Shown: positions 1 to 12,000 of the stretch, piece by piece
How the letters are laid out: each line of letters begins with the position of its first letter
How positions within the stretch are numbered: the first letter of the stretch is position 1
The notes under the pieces: generated by a model
What the model saw: the letters and a program-made list of their open reading frames with translations, nothing else
What the model was told of the DNA's origin: nothing
The model's database searches: none
DNA from: CAZSRX01 sp964609675 [NCBI: uncultured Bacteroidota bacterium]
Lineage (GTDB): Bacteria; CLD3; SB21
Assembly (NCBI GenBank): GCA_964609675.1
Contig: CAZSRX010000007.1
Span: forward strand, 52,681-99,943
Reading direction: 5' to 3'
Length of the DNA stretch: 47,263 bases
Made by a program: the position numbers and the translations under genes

Positions 1-3000
1 ATGTGGAGGTAGCGTGGGACACGGTGAAGGTGTCAGAGCCGGGACTTAGTAATTTTACAGCGACGACGAGCAGTCTATATATATATCATCCGACAGCGAC
101 AGGTAATGGGAAGATCCGGGTTGATTATGTGAATGGCAGTTTCAGGGATACGACGGGATTGATCACGGTGATCGTCGGAAATCCGGCAAGACTTGCCATT
201 GAAATTTCAAGGAACAGTACCGGCTTTGAATTGTTGAATGATACATTAGTCATTGGCGATTCAATAAAAGTTTTTGCTGCAATCTACGATACAAAAAATA
301 ATTTTATTAGCAATACGTCTGTTGACTGGTCGTTAAACCAGTCGCTGGGAAATCTGACGCCGTCGTCCTCTTCGGATTCAGTCGTGTTTTATCCGACAAC
401 AATCGGTGTGACCTCGATTAATGCTAATTCAACTCTATATAATTTAACCGATAAAACCGGATTAATCACCGTATGGGCCGGTAAACCCGATTCCCTGCGA
501 AGACTTTCGGCGGCAAACGATACGGTACTGCCGAAACAGATTGTAGAATTAAACGTGAAACTCATTGATAGTCTGAAAAATCCGGTTCGCGACAGCGTTG
601 TGCATTTCAGTATTGGATCCGGCGGCGGTACGCTCAATGCGTTTACAGATACAACCGATCAACTCGGTATGGCTTCGGTGAAGTTCACCGCGCCGCAATC
701 TGTCGGAACATCGAAAATTTATGCGACGCTTGCCACATTAACGGATACGGCTAAATTTACGATTACCGTCATTCCTGCTTCTCTGGCTTATTATACGATT
801 ATTCCGTCAACCTATTCCGATACGGCCGGTGCGGCGCTTACTGTGACCGTCACGGCTTACGATGTGTTTGACAATCAATTAGCTGATGATACCACGCAGA
901 CCCGCATTGATGTTTATGGTACGAAGAGCGGTTTGAACGGCAAAGGTGTCGGTATCACTCCTAAGTTTAATGTACTGACCAATGGACAACATATCGCTGT
1001 TATCCGCGATTCCGTTAAAGAAAACATTCAAATCAAAGTGACGGGACGATTTGATACGACCAAGACGGCTATAACCGAAATCATTACCATCCGCGAGGCG
1101 TCGCCGTTTGTCGCTGATTTTTATCCGGATAGTCTATCCAATGTACAAAGCGGGCAATTAGGTGTTGCGCTGATCGACTCTTCGGCGTTGATCGTCAAAG
1201 ATCGTTTCGGCAATGCGGTAAATGACACCATCACGGTTCTTTGGTTGCCAACCTTCACGGCATCGGTGAGCCCGGCAATTCGTACCACAGCGACGGATGG
1301 TATCGCGAGGACAAAATGGACGCTTCGCACGGCTACCGCATCGAATGATACGATGTTTGGAATTGTCCCCGTCATAGGAGACACTTTACGGTTCATTGCG
1401 AATATCCTCGCAACAGGCAACGACACGCTGATTCGCGTGAGCGCATTAGCCGATACCGATACCGTAAACCTGCGGCTGGACAATGCGTTCCGCGTATACG
1501 TTGAAGATGAATTCAGTAACCCGCAGTCCGGCGTGAAGATTACCTTTACATTGTTTAGCGCGCCGGGCGGTACGGACAGTGCGGGGTTTGTCGCGACGAA
1601 CGGCGATTATGTGACAACCCTCGATACGCTAACTGACATCAATGGTTTCGCCGAAGCGGTATTTCATCTGGGTACCAAAACCGGTCGCTATGTTATCCGT
1701 GCATCCAATCCCGCTTTGAAAAATCCGGCCGTGTATGATACCGTAATGGCCGTTCATGATGTACCGCGCAAACTGCAAATCCTCTCAGGCAATAATCAAA
1801 CAATTCAGGCCGGCTCGCTTACAGATACGCTTAAAGTTCGGATTACGGACGTTTACGCTAATCCGATTGACAATTCATCGCAGTATATTTATTGGGAAAC
1901 CATTTACAACGGATTACCGCTGGCGAATGCCGGCTTAATTGACATTTTGCCAAGTCCACCGCAAAACTTTGCAACGCTTGATTCTTCGGTTATCGGAACT
2001 ACCTCCCATAGTATGGCCATCGGGCGTGTCCGGCAGTTATCAGGTTTTGATACGGTGCGTGTGTATTTGCGGAATGCCGATACCGTCTTATTCCGCTCAA
2101 CCGTCGTTAACCGCTCTGCGGACAGTGTACTGGTTTTCGCCGGGAATCGTATGACCGGCATCAGCAATGGCAGCGCGGTTACTCTTAAAACATTAGTAAA
2201 AGATACCTTCGGTAATGTAGTGCCATCCGTATTTGTCCGCTATCAGATTACCTCCGGAAATGCAACATTCGCAGGACCAGATTCATCGCAGACGGATGCC
2301 AACGGTATTTCAACTATTTTTATAAAACCCGGAAATGCGGACAGCACAATCATTAACGCCTTTACTGCGGGAGCCGCTATATCGTCTGATTTTCAATTGT
2401 ATACTTTGGTTTATAAAGATTCTTCTCTGGTACCTGATCGTGTACGACGCGATACCTCAATCAGTTTTTCCGTTGTTGTTTATAACAACGGTCCGAACGC
2501 AATCAAATTGGATACGAATGCCACTTCATTCAGCTTCACTGACGGAAATATTGTTTACCGCACCTATCTGCAATTCGGCGACAGCATGATTGCCGGTAAT
2601 TCGTTGGACACCCTGGATTTCCGTTCAGACACAATCAATGTTAATATCACCGGAAACACTTACACGCCTTTTATCACTATATCCGGATCGGTGCCTTCGT
2701 TATCACAAGACATCAACGGAACTTTGTCCACCAATCCCAATGAACTGGAAGTGCTCGGCGTGGAAGTGGTCTCGGTGAAAACGTCGGCTCCAAAGGTCTT
2801 CAGCCGCGGGGACACGATTATCGTAAAGATCGAAGTACGCAATACCGGCAATTCGCCGATGACAAATACGGATTACGGATTAAAAACATTACCCGCTGGA
2901 ATTTTACAGCGTATAGGCACGTTAAATACCACGCCCATTCCTGCGAAAGGTTTTACCGTATTTGAAGATACAGTCCATATACTACCATCGGCGCCGGAAG

Positions 3001-6000
3001 GCTGGGCCTATGTGAATGCCTATTATTTCGGTCAAATCGGCAGCACCAATTTTGCCGACACCACCGCGACTACGATTGACAGTATATTTATCCAATCGGC
3101 CGCCGATCTTTCGTATCTGCCTTTAAGCCTGACGCCGGTGTTTGTATCCGAAGGACAAAGCGTTACTCTGCGTGTATCGGTACGGAATGATTCAGCGGCT
3201 TCCGTGACTTTGAATCCTTCGCAGACCTATTTGCGTTTCAATACGGACAGCGTATTCCTGAATGTATCGCAGGTTGTATCCGGAAACGGCGATGTCACGG
3301 AACTCGTGTTTAAGCCGTTAAATCTTACGCTCTTGTCAGGCGCGTATGCCGGAACATTGTATTTATCCGGCAGCGAAAACGGAGGAATTTTTGCTGACAC
3401 GCTTTTATTAGGAACAGACAGTCTGCGCGTTCAAACAGCCGTAACCGCCGTAAGACTGATTCTTGACAGCGTGATTATTGCAACCGATACCAGCGTTCAG
3501 AATAACGATTCACTACGGATCCGTTTGAAAATAACCAATACAGCCGAAGCGCCGGCGATTCTGGATTCGTTACGGCTGCGGTATTTCATTTCAGGTAATC
3601 CGGCAAACGGTTATTGGGAAGCGAACCGTCTGTTTATACTTCCTGATACCTTAAACGGCGGGTTGTCGCGCTATTATGATTTCGATGTGAATATTGCTCC
3701 AACGGCGGATACTGGCAGCGTTGTTTTTGACGCTTATCTGCGGGCGCGCGACCAGAACAGCAAGCTGGTTGTCCAGAAATCGAATGCCAACGAAACTGAT
3801 TCCGTGTATGTCCGGACCCAATCGAATGTTCAGATTACCGCGGTCAGCACACCGACAGCGGATACCGTCAGCCTCGGACAAACCGGTATCCCGATGAATG
3901 TGGCCGTCACAAACTTCGGCGCCTCGCCGTATCGGGTTAATAGTATTCGCATGTTGTTTACTATTGGCCTTTATGATACTTCCCTGACGCAATCACTTCC
4001 TGACACGATTTACGGTTATCAGACGAAGACGTACAATTTTACGGCCAGTGTGAGAAATAATTCGGCCGTGGGCCTGGATTCACTCGGCGCCATGGTTTCC
4101 GGCGTTGATGTATTGAACGGAAAATCATCTTCCGTTACGGCGAGGGGATTGGATACGCTCCGTATTCTGAGCCCGACGCAAATCTTGCTGACCAGCGTAC
4201 AAACCCAGCCGGTATTTGTCAGCCGCCGTCAGGATAGTATATTGGTTCGGGTTACACTGAAAAACAACGGCGCATCCGTCGGACAAATTGATACCGTTCG
4301 TCTGAAATTCTACGATGTATCTTCCGCGTCCGAGGCGAGCGGATTTACCTATAACATTTATTCAGATGTGAGCGATACGATAGCCGGTTCAGGAAGCAAG
4401 ACATTTGATTTCAAAGTCAGTGTCGGAGCGGCGGCGGATACGGGGAAAATCGTTATTGACGCGGTAATGAGCGGATTTGATATTGTCTCCGGTCTGGCGT
4501 TCTATGATTCCGGCGCCGTAACCACGGATTACTGGATGGTTCAGATTCCTGCAGAACCGCTTGTGGATTCGGTTTACACTACCCCGATATCCGCCACGAA
4601 GGGACAGCAAAACATTCCCGTTTATGTGCGCGTAAGAAATATTGGCGAGGCGAATGCCGTGATGGATAGTGTGAAATTGCGTTATTATTACGGCGCCAGC
4701 CCGGATTATGCGTCGTTTAATGATACATTGGTTTCCCCGATTGGATCCGTCATTGCCGAAAACGGTCAGACGATTCTATATACTTTCAATGCGGATATTT
4801 TTTCCTCAGCGCCTTCGGGATGGGTCAGAATATTTGCCGAGGCCTTTGGCAAAGATCAGAATCATTTGAAACCGGTTCTGGACACAACCAAACAAAAATA
4901 TGACAGTTTGACCGTACAATCGCCGCCATCGCTGATTTATGTCGCCAATTCGCTGATTCCGGATACGGTTAATAAAGCCACCGTGGTTTCTTTTGCGCTG
5001 GATGTCGTGAATACGGGCGAAGCGGCACTTGTTCTGAACGCCTCCACAACACTGATCCTGCGCGATGTTGACTCGTTAAAAGTCAATCTCCGCGATACGA
5101 TAATTGTGGAATCCGGCGTAAGACGGCAACTGGTGTTTAACAGCGCCACGATTAACCTCCGCGCCGATTCGGTTTATTATCCGGAATTACTCATGCTTGG
5201 AACGGAAAACGGAAATAATTATACGGCTTATCTGCCGATTACAAATGACAGCGTGAAAGTGCTCAGTGCGTCGGTAGCCGCGGCCGACAGTCTGAATTTC
5301 TACAACTTCAGCGGTGATTACATAAACAAAATTGCGGCTAATGATTCCTTTATCGTTCGTCTGCTCGTCCGGAATAACGGCGGGGCCACCATTAAAAATC
5401 TTGCTCCGGAACCGGTGAGTCCGGCATTATCCGGTTCCAGTATCCCGACGTTGTATGCGGGCCCGGTACCGGCTTCCGTAAATCTGGCGTCCGGCGATTC
5501 TGTGCGGTTTGAGTGGCGGTACAAGGCCGACAGCAGCGGATCTGCGAATTTTGCTGTCCGCGCCAAAGGCAAAGATGCGACAACCGATTCAGTTATTGCC
5601 AGCAACAATCTCAACGCGTTTCTGACGATCACGCCGCCGTTTGCGGATACGATTTACGCTGTTAGTCCGCTCACCCAGTCAATACCGGTCTATACGGCGA
5701 CCGATCTGACGGTTAGGATTACCGATAAAAATAATATTCCGGCTCAATTGGATTCAATACGGTTTATCGTTCGATCCGGATCTGGCGGTTTCAACGATAC
5801 ATCCCGGGTGACTAAGGATTCGATTGTTTACTCGAATACGGAGGGTAATGCAACGATTCGCCTGTACACTTCGGCGCTGGTGGATGTTAACACCGTTTCG
5901 GCTATATTACTATCCACGACAGATGACAGCGTCCAGTTCACTGTTTCTACCGTGCCGCGCGGAATTTCGTATCTGCGTTTACAGTCCGATACCAACTGGA

Positions 6001-9000
6001 TTGCCGGCGAAGAGGATTCGGTGATTGTAGCCGCTTATGATCAGTTCGGTAATTTAGCCACCAATGCAACCGGAAATATTCAGTTAACGCAGGTTCCGGT
6101 TTCCGCGATGACGTTCACACCAGGCGGCATTGAACCGTTAATTAACGGTATGGCGCGTTTCGCCGGCAGAGACACTCTGGCGAAAGGACAGACACAAATA
6201 AAAGCTACAGCATCTTCGACGGGAACTCAATTACTCAGTCATCTGATTAATATCCGTCATAATGAGGCATACCGTTTTGCAGATACGTTAATAAATATCA
6301 CCGGTGTGGCTTACGGTAACTCGGTGAAGTTAACGGCGAAAGTGGAGGATCGTTACGGCAATGCGGTGAAAGACACGGTGATACGGTTTAGCGTATTGCA
6401 TCCGGCGCAGAACGGCGTCTTGCTGACACCGGCGGTGGTATTGACGGATTCGCTGGGCGAAGCATCGGCGACCTACCGGACGGGGGATTCGGTGGGATTG
6501 AATGTCGTGGCGGCGACGAAAGCCGTTCCGTTGGTGGGATCGAATGACACCATATATTTCAATATTACGACGGATTCATTGGATGCGAATGCGAGCTACA
6601 TCGCGGGATCGCTAACGCCGAATAGGATCACGCGGAATCAGACAGTGGCGTTCCGTGCGCGGTTTGAAAACACGGGGACATTCCCGATTTTGCTCCGGGG
6701 CGATTCGACGTATATTGAATTTGGGGCGGGGGCGAATTATTTCCGGGCAAATTTGGATACCAACATTAACCGTGCGATAGGCGCGCAGGGGTATTCGGAA
6801 ATCACCTTCCGGAGCGCGGCGGTCAATCTGCTGACCGGGAAGTATCCATCGACGATGGACAGCGCGGTGATCGTACTATGGGGCACGGTGTTTGATTCCT
6901 CGACCAACGATTATGATACGCTGAAATTCCGGTTTGGAAATAATGTTCTGGATACATTGACGGTACAGGAACCGGCGCAGTTAGTGATAAATTCGGTTGC
7001 CATTACGCAAACGCGCGCCGTACGCGGGCAGGACAGTATCCGCGTGCAATATACGGTTACCAATAGCGGCGGTACAACGGCAAGGACCATAACATTGAAA
7101 GATTCCTTCGCGGTGGGCGGAACGGACGCGACTTCGTTCTGGACACTGACGGGCGGAGATGCATTGGATTCGCTGGCCAGTATGCAGGTAGCGAATCTGA
7201 CGCGGTATTATCGTGTGAACACTAATGCCCCGCTGGGTATGAATGCCTTGTCCGTGCGCGTCCGCGGGCTTGACAATAATGATCCGTCGCAGATTACAAT
7301 AGCCAATAGTTATAATCCGGATTCGGTCGAGATCTTCCGTTCGGCGGTGCTGACGGCGATTGCGGACAGTTTCCGTATATATCAGAATGGCGGTGTGATA
7401 GCCAATAATACGGTATCGGCGGGGGATACCTTTGAACTGCGCATGAAAGTCCGCAACGACAGCGGTTCGGTGGTTACCAACCTCACTCCGATGCCAAATT
7501 ATCCTGATACCACCGGCTCCGGTCAGATTACGTTCCTTGGAGCGCCATATATTTCAAAGACCTATCTGAATTCAGGCGACAGCGCTGTTATCGGTTGGCT
7601 CATCCGTGCCAATAATAACGATCTGGGGACGGTGAACTTTGCTGTGTCCGCTCAAGCTCAGGATTCTGTCAATAACGGGGTTATAGTGAAATCAGGTACC
7701 GTGAACCGCCTGCTTACTATTAAACACGCCATTGTAGATACTATATTGATTGTTGGCGCCGATACCGTTATAACATCCGCAAATGGTTCTGTACCGCTGA
7801 CCGTTGAACTGAGAGACCGATACAACAATCTGGTTATCGATTCCTCGGTAACATTCATAGCCGAAAAAGACAGCGGCGGTTTTAATCCGACCCGAACACT
7901 AAAAAACACCACGCTTCGCTCCGGCTCCGACGGCCGAGTTCGTCTGACTTATTACGCGCCGATCACCGTCCAGACGGTTACGCTTAAAGCCTATCTGCCG
8001 TATAATAATGGCGATACCGTTCGTTATATTATTCCGGTAAAACCAGATGTTACCAATTATTATACATTACAAAACTCTTCCGTTTGGATTGCCGGACAAA
8101 GGGATTCGATTACAATAAGAGCCTATGATCAGTATGGCAATCTTAATACGCTGGATACAGGTACAGTGCTATTAACCGGTCTGCCTCAGGATTCATCGGG
8201 TTTCGCGCCTTCAGCGCTGTCTCTGAATAATGGTTTGGCCGTAACTTTTGGAAGAAATACCAAAGCCCAGACCGGTTTCCGGTATAAAGCCGAGTCCGTA
8301 AATCTGACCGTGCAGAAATTAAGCGATCCAATAACGGTCTTACACACGACCGCTTATCGTTTCCAGGAACCGGATTCGATTTATTATAATAATGTTATTG
8401 TGGGTAAACAGCGCTTGTTGACGGCGACGGCTTTGGACACTTTCAATAATCCGGTGGATAATCTGCCGTTGCGTTTCTCAGTTCTTGATGGTTTAAATAA
8501 CGGAAATCTGTATGGTTCCACAACATCTTATGACACAATAACCGGTTTGAACGGTTCCGTTTCTGTCATTTATACGACCGCTACAGACGAGGGCATAAAT
8601 TACGTCAGCGTTAAAGATGTAGCGGGCAGCCTAAACGACAGCGTGGTTTACAAACTGCAAACGGTAAATCCGATTGCGGAATCAAACTACGAACTTATCA
8701 GCATGGATCCGGATACCGTAAGTCGTAATCAGAACACAGTATTCAGGATAGTTGTGGCTAACTATGGACCCTACAGTGTAAAATTAATACCGGATTCCAC
8801 ACGTCTGGATTTTGCCAATCTGGATTCATCGCTGTCTCTGAGTGTTTCACTGGACACGCTGACCAAAGTTCTCGATGACAGCGCTTTTACTCAGATTCAA
8901 TTCCGGCCGGTCACTGTGCATCTGCCGGTGGCACAATATCCTTTCACGGGCCATACAACCGCTCAGGTAAGAATTGTTGGCAGCATTCTCGATACGGCGT

Positions 9001-12000
9001 CCGGAAAACTGGATACGGTCGGATTCACAAAATCCTTTGCTGGCAAAGACACGCTGGTGGTACGAAAGCCCGCTCAGATTGCCATTACAGCCGTATCATT
9101 TGAACGCGACTCCGCCGTGGCCGGTCAAAACGGATTAATAATAAATTACACAGTAGTTAACAGCGGACAGAATGCCGCGGTGAATGTAAACTGGACCGAC
9201 AGATTCTTCAGCGGTGGTGCGGATGTGACCAATCAGTGGAATCTGACAAATAGCACGATTCCGGCATCCATAGACAGCGGAATATGGACATTTAACCGTA
9301 CCTACCGTCTGGCCAACCGGTCGCGGATTGCCTATCACGCCATTCGCAGTTATACGTCAGCCGTTGACGAATATGATAACACCCGCATCACGGCCGATTC
9401 GCTGCTGAACCAGGATTCTATCAAAATCATCCGTCCGTATAACGTTCAGGTAACGGAGACAGTTATTGATACGGTTTATGCGGATTCACTGATTAACAGA
9501 AACCAAATCGTACGCATGCGAAGCCGGGTAAACAACTTCGGCGATGAGCCTGTGCGAATGGTTATGCATTTCCAAAGCACCGGGCGCGGCCTCATTGAAA
9601 CCTACGAAGCGGATACGCTCCAGGGCAACAGCGTTACCTATGTGAATACCGGCTATTTCCATGTTCAGGATTTCAAAGGCGTGGAAACATATACGGCGCT
9701 CATTGATTCGCTCTTCAGTTTAATGACCGGTGATACCCTGAACATTACCGATTCCATTATCGGCAATACGAAAACACTGACCGTGCAGGACTCCGCAAAA
9801 CTTAAAGTGGAGATATTTACCCAACTGAATCCTCCGGATACACAAATCGTTGTATCCGATTCCGCGGCTTTCAGTGTATATTTGCGAGTTACCAATGTTG
9901 GCGATGCGTCCTTATCAGCCGATTCGATACCGGTTAGACTGCGTCTGCCGATTGATTACCGGTTCTCATTAACAGGTTCGAGAGATACATTAGTATATGT
10001 AACTAAAAACGTAATAAAATCAGTTACGGCATACTCTCTTGATTCCACACTGGTATTCAGAAGCATATCGGCCGTGTTTGACACCGTCAGGTCTGATTTC
10101 CCGCTTGACCGGAATAACCTGCGCAAAGCAATAACTTACAACGACAGCGCGGTTGCCCGGATTCAAACTAATAAAGTCGGTCGATTGGTTCCTTTAGCGT
10201 TTACGGTTGTTGCTCCGCAAGGTGCTGTGGATCAGGAAGTATCAACGCTTCAGGAATTTGTCGTTCGTTCACGCGTAACCAGTCTGAACCGTTTAAGCAA
10301 TATTGTTGCCCGGCTGAATTTACCGCCCGGCTTTGCGACGTATGACAGTCTGACGCAGCGCATTATTCCGGGTAGTGGAACAATCATTGATTCCGTACAA
10401 TGGCGAATCATAGCTCCAATAAACCCGGCAGCGAATCAGGTGTTAACCATCGAATATCGCGGTGTGGATTCCACCACCGGGAATATCCGCAAAGACACCA
10501 CCAGCCGCCTTACGATAAACGTGGTGCGTCGACCGGAACTGTCCCTGGAAGCTTCGATAACCGCGCCGGCCGGTGCCACCGACGACACCATATCTACGGG
10601 ACAGTTATTCACCGTATCCGCAGTCGTTCGGAATCTAGGTGCCTCACACGTCTCTTCCGGATTTATACGCATCACGAATCCCCCCGGTTTCTCACTGACA
10701 GGGTCCCAAATTGATTCGCAGCAGTTTGTCGTTGACGATACGGTTAAATGGCAGGTTCAGGCTCCCAATACGCCAACATTCCGCGCGATATACAATAAAT
10801 TATTGTCTAAATTTACTGATGGCAGCACAGCCCGTTGGTCTATACCTCTCAGAAACGAACGAAAGGAAAAAGCCCACTTAACAATTGACAATAAAACAGA
10901 CGGCCTGCATACTTTGTTGGATGCGCTCATAGCTACGGCAGATATGGGTATCCACATTTCAACCCTTCCACGGGATACCAATACCGGCTTGTCGGCTACC
11001 GCTATTAAGCAAAGTGATACCATTAAAATTACTGTGGTGGATTCAGCGATTATCAGCGGTCTGAATCTTAATCTTTCCGTCAGCCAGAATGTTTCGACCG
11101 GACAAACATTCACGTTGCGGGCGTCTTTTGAACAAAATCCATCCATGACTGGCCGTACAGCGAGTGTTCAATTGCCCGGTTTGTACCGGTTAGTTCCTGG
11201 AGATTCATTGCAGAAATCTATTTCAGATAATGATACCATTGTTTTATGGAGCGTCATCGCGCCCGAAAACATAACCGGTACGGATCAACGCTTCGATACC
11301 CTCCGTGTCAATATGACCGCCCGCGACCGTAATACAAATAATCCTGTTACCGCTTCGGCTTCCCGTACTTTCCAGTTGCAGTCCAAAGCCGAATTGACTT
11401 TATTGGCAAGAATTACCCAGCCGGTAAATGCGCAGGATAATTTTGTAAGCAAGGGACAAACATTCATGGTGGAAGTTATTGTGCGCAAGTCCGGACGTGC
11501 GGGCGTTACGGGTTCCGGCAGTGTTGGCCTGAATCCGGCTTCTCTGATAGTTCGCAACCCCGCGGTTATGAATGAGAATTTCCGGTCGGCGTTGACTCTT
11601 CCTGTGGATACGACTTACGATCTTTCGGCGAATGACTCAACCGCCTATTGGTATATCACCGCGCCGGAAGATACGGTTATTTCGCATCCGATTCAGTTTA
11701 CATTTGGTTCTCTGCGGCCTAAAGACATTAACACCGATTTAACGGCGTTTATTGTCAATGATTTTGCGAATCTCTATGTCTCCACCGAGGAAAAATCGAT
11801 GCGGGTTTCGCGCGTGCCCACAAGAAAAGACAGTAACCGTACGGTATTCCTCGGCCAGAGAATTGACAGTATGCTGGTTCTGAAACTGGAGAATATGAGT
11901 TCCACAACGAATACCAATGCTATAATGACTCAGAGTTTCCGCTTTATAGTGGAACAGTATAACCCGGGCGGAGAATATAAATATAATCGAGTGGCGTGGA

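Noticed and set aside
5274-9437. Possible CRISPR or short tandem array in the repeat-rich gene
   Set aside because: Repeats are protein domains of hundreds of codons with diverged DNA; there are no short identical repeats with spacers here or elsewhere in the window.
10400-10714. 104-codon open frame inside the giant gene in another plus frame
   Set aside because: It is fully covered by the main frame, which continues an unbroken Ig-repeat pattern; the R/H-rich translation is typical of a shadow frame.
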